Shown piece by piece: positions 7,190 through 13,295 of a stretch of DNA of 13,295 nucleotides (the first letter of the stretch is position 1; each line of letters opens with the position of its first letter). Under the pieces are notes generated by a model. That model searched no databases. It was given only the letters and a program-made list of their open reading frames with translations, and had not been told where the DNA came from. The translations under genes and the position numbers were made by a program. The stretch is from positions 1-13,295 of the forward strand of contig DATLBY010000010.1 of assembly GCA_035526665.1 (NCBI GenBank). Direction: 5' to 3'. This DNA comes from DATLBY01 sp035526665. Its GTDB lineage: Bacteria > Acidobacteriota > Terriglobia > Bryobacterales > Bryobacteraceae.

Positions 7190-8439
7190 CTTCCAGACAA
7201 CACGGGAAGCTCCGTCACAATCTCAAACCGCAATTTCGCATGGGCACTCCGCAGGGCGATTTCAACCGCTTGTGGCGATTCCGCCCTGGCAAATAGGAAG
7301 CCCAGATAGCTATTTCCTTCGGGCAGCTGTAGCAGCCGTTGGCCCACTTTCGCGGTGATGATCACCTCTTCGATGGCGTGGATGCGCGCGGCGTCCTCCG
7401 TTCCAGTTACACCGGCATAGACGCCGCTGTTCGGGATGGGGATCATCATGACTCCGGCAGCGCTGGCTTCCCGGCGAATGCCGCGCACGTCTTCCCCGAT
7501 GGCATGGCGCAGCACCAGCTCTTCCAGCGACACGCCATCCTGAAACTTCAGCGCCTTGGAGCACAACCCACCGATCGGCCGCGCCGCAACCTCCAGAATC
7601 CATACGGTTGTGCCGTCGGGCGAGACACGCATCTCGGCGTGAACGGGTCCCTGCGTCAGGCCGAGTGCCTGGATGGCGCGTTCGGTCGCATCCACCAAGT
7701 TTTGCGGGACATCCGCGGCCGTGATGTAAAGCGTCTCCTCAAAATAGGGACCATCCAGCGGATCCGGCTTGTCAAAGACGGCGAGCACCTGCAGTTCGCC
7801 ATCCCGCAGCAGACCTTCCAGCGCGTATTCCCTGCCTGGAATAAAAGTTTCCACCTGGATGAATCTGTCCAATCCCTCGTGCAGCCGCAGGATTTCCGGA
7901 CCCAGCAGGAGCGCACGAATCCTGTGGAACGCATCGCTGAATTCGTTCTGATTGTTTGCCCGGATTACTCCCCGGCTGCCGGAAAGTCCAAGCGGCTTCA
8001 GAACGCAAGGGTAGGTGGCTCGCCGCCTCCATTCCTCAGGTAGGGACTCCAGGGGGATCTGAAAGAAGTCCGGCGCCGGCAGTCCGGCGGCACGCAAGCC
8101 TTCGCGTGCCCTGTGTTTATTCCGGCACGTCTGCACGGACTCGAAGGAATTGTAGGCAATCCCCAGACGCGCGGCGGCGAGCGCGGCGATCCCGGTAGGC
8201 CGGTCCCCCAAGGCCACGATCGCCTGGGGCTGAGGGGAGAGTTGGGCCAGCAGCATGGCAGCCGCTTCGGGCTCTTCGAACCGGACGGGGACGGCCCGGT
8301 CGCCCCACGGGTCGTCGAGCACATGGCAGCGGTCGGTGGCGAGAATTAGATCCAACCCCAGGCGCTGCGCGGCCTCTGCAAAGGCGCGGGTCTGATACCC
8401 CGTGGTGGCGGCCAGCAGCAGGATTCGTTTCGAGAGCAA
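7180..8439 (-). CDS. ATP-grasp ligase, L-amino acid ligase / biotin carboxylase-like
   Basis: 419 residues with the three-part ATP-grasp layout. Residues 1-100 are a Rossmann-like pre-ATP-grasp domain (KRILLLAATTGYQ). ATP-binding subdomains follow, with VLKPLGLSGSRGV and Lys148, HAEMR at 267-271 with metal-ligand Glu269, and WILEVAARPIGG with Glu283 and Arg287. The C-terminal ~95 residues (GVYAGVTG..., GNSYLGFLFARAESPQAVEIALRSA) resemble the LAL_C2/biotin-carboxylase C-terminal fold. Such enzymes activate a carboxylate as acyl phosphate and join it to an amine, making dipeptides or related amides; the substrates here are unknown. The usual Asn after the second glutamate (ExN) is Ala in E-V-A. 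The start is TTG 8439: an in-frame TAG sits four codons upstream, no ATG or GTG lies between, and AGGA lies 10 nt before it. Divergent from the DUF29 gene (58 bp). Confidence 0.85.
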   Translation of the reverse strand: MLSKRILLLAATTGYQTRAFAEAAQRLGLDLILATDRCHVLDDPWGDRAVPVRFEEPEAAAMLLAQLSPQPQAIVALGDRPTGIAALAAARLGIAYNSFESVQTCRNKHRAREGLRAAGLPAPDFFQIPLESLPEEWRRRATYPCVLKPLGLSGSRGVIRANNQNEFSDAFHRIRALLLGPEILRLHEGLDRFIQVETFIPGREYALEGLLRDGELQVLAVFDKPDPLDGPYFEETLYITAADVPQNLVDATERAIQALGLTQGPVHAEMRVSPDGTTVWILEVAARPIGGLCSKALKFQDGVSLEELVLRHAIGEDVRGIRREASAAGVMMIPIPNSGVYAGVTGTEDAARIHAIEEVIITAKVGQRLLQLPEGNSYLGFLFARAESPQAVEIALRSAHAKLRFEIVTELPVLSGRAN

Positions 8440-8497
8440 TCTACGACCATCCTACGATACCGGCCTGCCGCTGCCTCGACAAATGTAAGATGGATAC

Positions 8498-8911
8498 GTG
8501 GTGAAGTACGAAACCGACTTTCACGCATGGACATTCGAACAGGCCCGCAGGCTCAGGGCCGGCGAACCCGTGGACGTGGAAAATGTCGCGGAAGAGCTGG
8601 AGACTTTGGGGCGTTCGGAACAAGAGCAACTCACTAACCGGCTCGCCGTGCTGCTCCAACACGTACTGAAATCCGAGTTCCAGCCCGAGAAGAAGACCGC
8701 CGGATGGGACGCAACCATTAAGGAACAGCGGCGGCGTGTAAATCGGTTGCTGGAGGAAAACCCCAGCCTGAGGCGCAAGCTGCCCGAGTGCATCACACGG
8801 GCTTACCAGACGGCCGTGACCTTTGCCAGCGTCGAGACGGGGATGCTGGAAGAAGACTTTCCTGCCACCTGCCTGTACACCGAACAGTTACTTCTCAGCG
8901 GCGCCAAATAA
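8498..8911 (+). CDS. DUF29 family protein
   Basis: 137 residues, the full length usual for DUF29. Family landmarks are YETDFHAWTFEQARRLRAG at 4-22, VENVAEELETLGRSEQEQL at ~28-46, LLQHVLKSEFQPEKK at ~52-66, WDATIKEQRRRVNRLLEENPSLR at ~70-92, and a C-terminal ETGMLEEDFPATCLYTEQLL. Predicted all-helical and soluble. DUF29 proteins are common in cyanobacteria, proteobacteria and Acidobacteria and have no established function. The start is GTG 8498 or the following GTG 8501; neither has a clear ribosome binding site. A -10-like TAAGAT at 8486-8491 ends 6 bases before 8498, so a leaderless message is possible. It ends 2 bp short of the convergent, read-through-extended radical SAM frame. Confidence 0.85.
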   Translation: MVKYETDFHAWTFEQARRLRAGEPVDVENVAEELETLGRSEQEQLTNRLAVLLQHVLKSEFQPEKKTAGWDATIKEQRRRVNRLLEENPSLRRKLPECITRAYQTAVTFASVETGMLEEDFPATCLYTEQLLLSGAK

Positions 8912-8913
8912 AG

Positions 8914-10281
8914 TTAAATAAGAGCCAACTGCTCTTCGGTTGGCTCAGCTCAACAGTACCAGGGCTCATTTAAATAAGGGACCGCGGCACGCGGCATAAT
9001 GCCGAAATCCTGGTACATCGGGGCCTCGTGCGCCAGTTCCCAAATCTCGCGGAAAGTCTCGCGGCGCGGCTGGTTTGTCTTCTGCGCCGCGTTGGCAATC
9101 CTAAGAATGCCAGCCGCCAGATGATCCACCGCTGAATCAGCGTGCTCCCAGCGGTACACCAGAGCGGTTTGGTCGAACGGACCAGTCACACGTCGAATAT
9201 CGTCCAACTCAAGCAGCCGCGAGCCGGACGTGATCAGCAGCCGCAGGGCAAGTTGTACCGGGCTTACGGAATCGACCAAATCGAGATCCAGCAGAACACG
9301 CAACAACTCGCAATAGCTCTCCCGGGTCGTCCACGGAGTAAATGGAATAAAAGTGGGCGCCAGCGTGAGTCCCATCTCTTTGAACAGGTGCACGACTTCG
9401 ATAAAGTCCGCCCGTGTGTGCCCCTTGTCGAGCTTCGCCAGCACCTCGTCGTCGATCGATTCCGCCGCCGACGTCACGAAAAGACAGCCGGTTTTTTTCA
9501 GGAGCGGCAGCATCGCGCGGTTCGCCAACAGGTGCTCGATCTTAATGGTCACATCGTAGCTGACGCCGGGATGCTCCTGGTGCATGGCCTCCAAAATGCG
9601 GCGGGCGTGGGACGGCCCGTTCCAGAAGTCCGGATCGCCGAAGGTGATGTGCTGGGCTCCCGCGCGCACCTGCCGCCGGATGTCTTCCAGAACTACATCC
9701 TGTTGCACCACTCGGAAAACACCGTTGTACACGGGGACCACGGGACAGTGACGGCACAGATGTTTGCAGCCGCGGCTCGATTCGGTATATCCGGCCCGCC
9801 GGACTATCCCGTCGAACTGAATGCCGGCATAGCGGGCCAGAGCCGGGAGGCCGGACCGGTCGGGCGGAACAAATCGCAGGCGCTCGAGCGAGATCAGCGG
9901 CTCCCGTTGGCTGAGGGCGAGCGGGCGGCGGGTCAGGCTCAGCAAGCCGGCTTCGAACTCTCCGCCCAGAATCGTCGAGACACCCAGCGCGCGGAGATGC
10001 TCCTCGTTCAGCGGCGCATACAGCCCGTAGCAGCAGAGATGCGCTTGGGGATTCAATACCCGGATGCGGGCAATAGCAGGAATTGCGAGCCGGGTCGCAG
10101 TATGCATCGGGAGATAAAGAGCGACCAGGTCAGCCTCGCGGATCGGACCCGGGGGCAGAGTCTCAATCGACAGGTCGACGGGGACGACTTCATGGCCGTC
10201 CGCACGCAGCCACGCTGCCGGGGAGGCAATCCCGAACGGCTGCCGGCCCAGTTCATACGCCGATATGAGAACGATCCGCAC
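8914..10281 (-). CDS. CUAEP-tail radical SAM selenoprotein (TGA at 8952-8950 read as selenocysteine)
   Basis: A conventional stop at TGA 8952-8950 gives 443 residues ending EPWYC. The same frame continues as TGT TGA GCT GAG CCA (Cys-Sec-Ala-Glu-Pro), then eight residues (TEEQLALI) to TAA 8916-8914, for 455 in total. CUAEP, or CCAEP where Sec is replaced by Cys, is the C-terminal signature of a named radical SAM family, and the preceding NEPWYC fits a family tail. Residues ~1-120 resemble a degenerate B12-binding domain; the DxHxxG cobalamin motif is not visible. The radical SAM core holds SRGCKHLCRHC, a CxxxCxxC cluster site at Cys172, Cys176 and Cys179, then AQHITFGDPDFWNG. The product therefore probably binds a 4Fe-4S cluster and cleaves S-adenosylmethionine; substrate unknown. 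The GTG 10281 start is forced by an in-frame TGA three codons upstream; the RBS is weak. It lies 37 bp downstream of the AAA+ gene and is probably cotranscribed. If Sec is not inserted, the product stops at residue 443. Confidence 0.82.
8922..8952 (-). promoter_or_regulatory. Candidate bacterial SECIS hairpin (or terminator) just after the Sec TGA
   Basis: Reading the minus strand, TGA (8952-8950) is followed by 3 nt and then a perfect 8-bp stem: GAGCCAAC (8946-8939), loop CGAAGAGCA (8938-8930), GTTGGCTC (8929-8922). The second loop base is G, as preferred in bacterial SECIS loops. The loop starts only 11 nt after TGA, shorter than in E. coli fdhF, where the upper stem itself starts about 11 nt away. 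The stem is followed by T-rich DNA (TTATTTAACTTTATTT) containing the TAA, so it could also act as a terminator for this gene; these roles need not exclude each other. Confidence 0.5.
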
Positions 10282-10310
10282 CTGTACTCAGTGTAAACAC
10301 TGCGGATCGT
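10271..10310 (-). repeat. 10-bp inverted repeat enclosing the radical SAM start codon
   Basis: ACGATCCGCA at 10271-10280 and TGCGGATCGT at 10301-10310 are perfect reverse complements 20 bp apart. In the messenger the upstream arm lies in the 37-nt junction after the AAA+ stop, and the downstream arm covers the TG of the GTG start plus codons 2-4, so the hairpin would hide the start. The loop contains GTGT-TT-ACAC. No T-tract follows on the minus strand, which argues against a simple terminator. Confidence 0.55.
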
Positions 10311-10318
10311 CCAGGCTG

Positions 10319-11575
10319 TCAGGATTTAGCGAAGTAGAGCATGGAGGCGCGTTCAATATCGCCTTTGGTCATCTGAATCGGCCGATTCTCGTATTTACTG
10401 ATGGATTCGAGAATGTTGCAGATGTCAGTCGGGTAGCAGGCGCGAAGCTCTGTCCGGCCCTGCCGCAGGCAGACTTTCCGCAGGAATTCAGCGCTGTCGC
10501 TTTCGCACGGGATGCCGCGGCCCGTCACCACGTTGTGGAAAATCTGATCGAAGACGTTCTGCTCGCACGCCTCGATGTAAATCTTGTTGTGAATGCGGCG
10601 AAGGAACGCTTCATCGGCCAAATCGGAAGGATCCAGGTTGGTGGAGAAGACCACCAGCAACTCGAATGGAATCTGGAATTTGACGCCGTATCGGAGCGTG
10701 AGATAGTCCACCCGCCGGTCCAAAGGCACAATCCAGCGGTTCAGAAGATCGCGCGGCGACATCAACTGGCGCCCAAAATCATCGATGATGAAAATGCCGT
10801 TGTTGGCCTTCATCTGCAAGGGAGCCGCGTAGATTCCCGAAGATTCGTCCAGCCGGAGCTCCACCATACTGGGAATCAGTTCTCCGCCGACGACAATGCA
10901 GGGCCTGCGGCAGACGAGCCAGCGGGGATCCACGCCGGGATCTTCGATATCCAGCTTCTGATGTACCACGGGATCGTACAAGCTGATAATCTGCCCGTCC
11001 ACCTCGACTGCGTAGGGGATCAGCACCGTATCCTCATACACGCGGAGCATGCGTTCGGCCAGGCTGGTCTTGCCGTTTCCGGTGGGCCCGTAGAGAAAGA
11101 TGGAGTTTTGCGAGATCAAGGCCGGTCCCAGCTGATCGAGCAACTTGTCGGTGACAATCAGGTCGGAATACGCGCTTCGCAGGACCCGCCGGTCGATTGC
11201 GGGGTGAGCCGCCTGGGCGTTGGTCGCCGCATGATAATCCTTGAGGCCGACCGGGCACGCCCCGGCATACTGGCTGATCTGAAAGCGCTCACTAGCAAGA
11301 TTCCGTCCCGCCTGCGACAGCACGAAGCTGTAGTCGTTCCCGACCATCCCTTTCACTTCAATCAACTGCTGCTGGCGCATGTGGTTGAAGACAGTACTAA
11401 TAATTTGTATCGACAGCCGCAGCTTGCCGCTTAAGATCTCGAGAGTGCTATAGCCCTCCATCAGGAGGCGGCGCAGCATCAGGTCGAGCACGATCGTCTG
11501 CGAAACACCAAGCTCCTCAATGGTTTGCGGAATCGACGGCGAGAAACACGGTTTTAAAGCGGCGTAAGAGCCCAT
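10319..11575 (-). CDS. AAA+ ATPase with N-terminal winged-helix-like domain
   Basis: 418 residues from ATG 11575; the frame extends to GTG 11623 (434 residues), but neither has a good RBS. ATG is preferred because the protein then begins just before FSPSIPQTIEELGVS, as I remember for related proteins. Residues ~10-85 look like a winged helix (TIVLDLMLRRLLMEGYSTLEIL, LIEVKGMVG). The AAA+ core has Walker A GPTGNGKTS with Lys169, Walker B GIFIIDDFG with Asp265-Asp266, a sensor-1-like VVFSTNL and an arginine-rich FLRRIHNKIYIE; a helical lid-like end follows. (Add 16 to the numbers for the longer start.) MoxR-like and related AAA+ proteins remodel or activate client proteins; the client is unknown. 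It sits upstream of the radical SAM gene on the same strand (37 bp), so the two may act together. It is divergent from the secretin gene, with 71 bp between the starts. It is not a GspE/PilB-type secretion ATPase. Confidence 0.82.
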   Translation of the reverse strand: MGSYAALKPCFSPSIPQTIEELGVSQTIVLDLMLRRLLMEGYSTLEILSGKLRLSIQIISTVFNHMRQQQLIEVKGMVGNDYSFVLSQAGRNLASERFQISQYAGACPVGLKDYHAATNAQAAHPAIDRRVLRSAYSDLIVTDKLLDQLGPALISQNSIFLYGPTGNGKTSLAERMLRVYEDTVLIPYAVEVDGQIISLYDPVVHQKLDIEDPGVDPRWLVCRRPCIVVGGELIPSMVELRLDESSGIYAAPLQMKANNGIFIIDDFGRQLMSPRDLLNRWIVPLDRRVDYLTLRYGVKFQIPFELLVVFSTNLDPSDLADEAFLRRIHNKIYIEACEQNVFDQIFHNVVTGRGIPCESDSAEFLRKVCLRQGRTELRACYPTDICNILESISKYENRPIQMTKGDIERASMLYFAKS

Positions 11576-11646
11576 TACTAAGAAATCGGCCTCGTAGAGG
11601 GCAAACTTTATGCACGGAACCACTCGGCCGCGCGTCAGCTCTGTTA

Positions 11647-13218
11647 GTGTGGCGTGCCTGGTTATCGCTGTATCTGCTTATAAACCTACCTCTTTTAGCC
11701 CAGGAGCCGAGCGCGTTTGAGATGTACCAGCGGGGCCGGCAGTTTGAGAAAAAAGGCAATGTTGTCGAGGCGTACCTCCTCTACTCGCAGGCGGCCGCGG
11801 CTGATCCCAAGAACAAGAAATATTGGCAGCGTAGCCAAGCGCTGCGGACGAAAGCCGCAATGCTGTCCAAGGCGGCGCCCGCTCCCGGCGCGCCTCCAGA
11901 CACTGCGGGAGTTGAGGCTACGGAAAACTTAGACCCGGGAATCGATTCGAGCCCGGCAACGCCCAAGGATCTGGAGCAGGCGCGCATGTTGCGCCCTCCC
12001 GTGGAGCTTGCGGCCGGTAAAGAGCGTAAGAGTTTCGATCTCCGGGGAGATTCCAAGTCTCTGTTTGAACAGCTGGCGCGCGCCTACGCATTGGACGTGG
12101 TATTTGAGGGCGATTATCAGCCCGGACCTTCGCTCCGCTTCGTTGTTGCCGACGCCGATTATCGCGAGGCATTTCATGCGCTGATGGCCGCCACAAGCTC
12201 CTTTATCGTGCCAATCTCACCCCGGGTCTTCATGGTGGTGAAGGACACGGATGCCAAACGCCGGGAGGTGGAGAATACCGTTTCCGTCACTATTCCCATT
12301 CCGGAAGCTGTCACTTTGCAGGAGGCGCAGGAGCTCGCTCGCTCGGTGCAGCAGGTGATGGAAATCCAGCGCTTTGCAATCGATGGCGCTCACCGGCTGG
12401 TTTTTTTGCGTGACCGCGTTTCCAAGGTGCAGCCTGCGCTCGCGCTGTTCCATGACCTGATGACGCGCCGCGCCGAGGTTTCCATTGAACTCCAGTTCCT
12501 TTCCGTCACCCGGGGATCCTCGCTCGGCCTGGGGTTCGCCGTTCCCTCCACATTGCCGATCACGGCCATTAAGCAGTTTATTTCTCTGGGCGGCGGACCG
12601 ATGGCGTTTGGTATCGGGGTCTTGAGCGCGGAACTGCTGGCGCAAGCTACCCGCTCGACCGGAACAACCCTCCTGAATGCGGAGATACGCTCCACGGATG
12701 GTCAGGCCGCTACGTTTCATGCCGGGGACAAGTACCCGCTGGTGACGGCCGGCTATTTCGGCGCCGTGGCGCAGGCCGGGCAGCAGGCCTTTACCCCTCC
12801 GCCCACGTTCAACTTCGAGGATTTAGGGCTGGTGTTGAAGATCACTTCGAAAGTACATGGGGCCGACGAGGTGACGCTCGAGATCGAATCCGAGTTCAAG
12901 ACGCTGGGCGCCGGCAGTTTCAACGGAATCCCGGTCATCTCCAACCGCAAACTGGCGAATCGCGTCCGGCTACGCTTCGGCGAGGCTGCCGTGGTAGGAG
13001 GGCTGGTCAGCTCCACCCAAGCCATTTCATTGAGCGGAATCAGCGGGCTGTCGGGCATCCCGGTGCTGGGACCACTAGTGAGCAGGACGACGCGCGAAAA
13101 GGACGATACCGAGGTCCTGGTGGTCATCCGGCCAAAACTGTTAAGTCTTCCGCCCTCGGAAGCTGCGACTCGCGAGATCTATATCGGCACCGAAAGCCGT
13201 CTCGTGAGTCCGCTCTGA
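11647..13218 (+). CDS. Secretin-family outer-membrane protein with N-terminal TPR-like segment
   Basis: 523 residues from GTG 11647. The signal peptide MWRAWLSLYLLINLPLLA precedes QEPS; there is no lipobox cysteine. Residues ~24-70 resemble a tetratricopeptide-type helical pair (YQRGRQFEKKGNVVEAYLLYSQAAAADP). A Pro/Ala-rich linker follows, then an N0/STN-like domain at ~119-192 (FDLRGDSKSLFEQLARAY, LRFVVADADYREAFHALM) and an N1-like domain at ~205-270. The secretin domain spans ~275-500. Its C-terminal signature runs from SNRKLANRVRLRFGEAAVVGGL through ISGLSGIPVLGPL to DTEVLVVIRPKLL, a close match to the GspD/PilQ pattern. Secretins form gated outer-membrane channels for type II secretion or type IV pili. 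No other secretion gene is visible, so the machine it serves is unknown. No ribosome binding site is evident before the GTG. The gene ends 15 bp before the next start, suggesting an operon. Confidence 0.88.
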   Translation: MWRAWLSLYLLINLPLLAQEPSAFEMYQRGRQFEKKGNVVEAYLLYSQAAAADPKNKKYWQRSQALRTKAAMLSKAAPAPGAPPDTAGVEATENLDPGIDSSPATPKDLEQARMLRPPVELAAGKERKSFDLRGDSKSLFEQLARAYALDVVFEGDYQPGPSLRFVVADADYREAFHALMAATSSFIVPISPRVFMVVKDTDAKRREVENTVSVTIPIPEAVTLQEAQELARSVQQVMEIQRFAIDGAHRLVFLRDRVSKVQPALALFHDLMTRRAEVSIELQFLSVTRGSSLGLGFAVPSTLPITAIKQFISLGGGPMAFGIGVLSAELLAQATRSTGTTLLNAEIRSTDGQAATFHAGDKYPLVTAGYFGAVAQAGQQAFTPPPTFNFEDLGLVLKITSKVHGADEVTLEIESEFKTLGAGSFNGIPVISNRKLANRVRLRFGEAAVVGGLVSSTQAISLSGISGLSGIPVLGPLVSRTTREKDDTEVLVVIRPKLLSLPPSEAATREIYIGTESRLVSPL

Positions 13219-13233
13219 TATTCTCAACTAAGA

Positions 13234-13295
13234 ATGTCGAAAATGTTAGAGGAGATCCGCCAGCAGCCTGCCGCGCTGGAGCGGACGCTGCGAAG
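13234..13295 (+). CDS. Start of a probable SIS-domain sugar isomerase/aminotransferase (partial)
   Basis: ATG 13234 opens a frame of 20 codons that runs off the window, beginning MSKMLEEIRQQPAALERTLR. This resembles the opening helix of GlmS/AgaS-like SIS-domain proteins (pattern 'ML.EI..QP..L..TL'), which isomerise or deaminate amino-sugar phosphates. The fragment is far too short for certainty. An in-frame ATG at 13243 is an alternative start; only a weak AAGA lies upstream of 13234. The 15-bp gap to the secretin stop suggests cotranscription. Confidence 0.5.
   Translation, partial: MSKMLEEIRQQPAALERTLR

Noticed and set aside
8922..8946. Plus-strand intrinsic terminator for the DUF29 gene
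   Set aside because: On the plus strand the stem is followed by AGCTCAACAG with no T-run; only the minus-strand side is T-rich.
8950..8952. TGA as the ordinary end of the radical SAM gene
   Set aside because: The exact CUAEP signature across the TGA and a further in-frame stop after a short tail favour selenocysteine. Ordinary termination remains possible if the host lacks Sec machinery.
9142..10296. Long plus-strand open frame (384 codons) over the radical SAM gene
   Set aside because: It is antisense to a gene with clear radical SAM motifs. Its translation is low-complexity and rich in Arg/Gln with no domain, as expected for a shadow frame in GC-rich DNA.
10265..11434. Long plus-strand open frame (389 codons) over the AAA+ ATPase gene
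   Set aside because: The opposite strand carries Walker A, Walker B and sensor motifs in order; the plus-strand translation shows none of these and has no good start.

Overview
The window looks like a chromosome segment of a soil acidobacterium, probably of the Bryobacterales/Solibacteraceae type. It has high GC and is densely packed, with many GTG or TTG starts. It also carries genes typical of that group: a very large TonB-dependent receptor with an N-terminal carboxypeptidase-like fold, a secreted 'VWFA-related Acidobacterial' protein, a DUF29 protein and a stand-alone secretin. The assignment rests on gene content only; there is no rRNA or other phylogenetic marker here. I see no tRNA, rRNA, CRISPR array, insertion sequence or phage gene.

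Layout: (1) 1-2195, minus: the N-terminal three quarters or so of an Oar-like outer-membrane receptor, running off the left edge. (2) 2260-4038, minus: a GT-C-like polytopic membrane protein. (3) 4163-5839, plus: a secreted VWFA-like protein, divergent from gene 2. (4) 5850-6446, minus: a small stand-alone ABC/AAA-type ATPase. (5) 6515-6811 and 6854-7183, plus: a small unnamed helical protein followed by a YggX-type iron-trafficking protein. (6) 7180-8439, minus: an ATP-grasp ligase whose stop codon interlocks with that of yggX. (7) 8498-8911, plus: a DUF29 protein. (8) 8914-10281 and 10319-11575, minus: a radical SAM protein downstream of an AAA+ ATPase, probably one transcript. (9) 11647-13218, plus: a secretin, followed after 15 bp by the first 20 codons of what is probably a sugar isomerase (SIS) gene running off the right edge.

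The most notable point is the radical SAM gene. A conventional reading stops at TGA 8952-8950 and gives 443 residues ending ...NEPWYC. The same frame stays open beyond the TGA and reads Cys-TGA-Ala-Glu-Pro, then eight more residues to a TAA at 8916-8914. Cys-Sec-Ala-Glu-Pro is the C-terminal signature of the CUAEP/CCAEP-tail radical SAM (seleno)proteins, so the TGA is probably a selenocysteine codon and the gene is normally mis-called as truncated. A perfect 8-bp stem with a 9-nt loop begins 3 nt after the TGA, where a bacterial SECIS would lie, although its geometry is tighter than the classic one. The other end of the gene has a perfect 10-bp inverted repeat that would bury its GTG start codon in the messenger RNA.

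Most genes stand alone or in pairs, in divergent and convergent arrangements, so the window does not form one pathway. The best supported functional units are the AAA+ ATPase/radical SAM selenoprotein pair, the small protein/YggX pair and the secretin/SIS pair.
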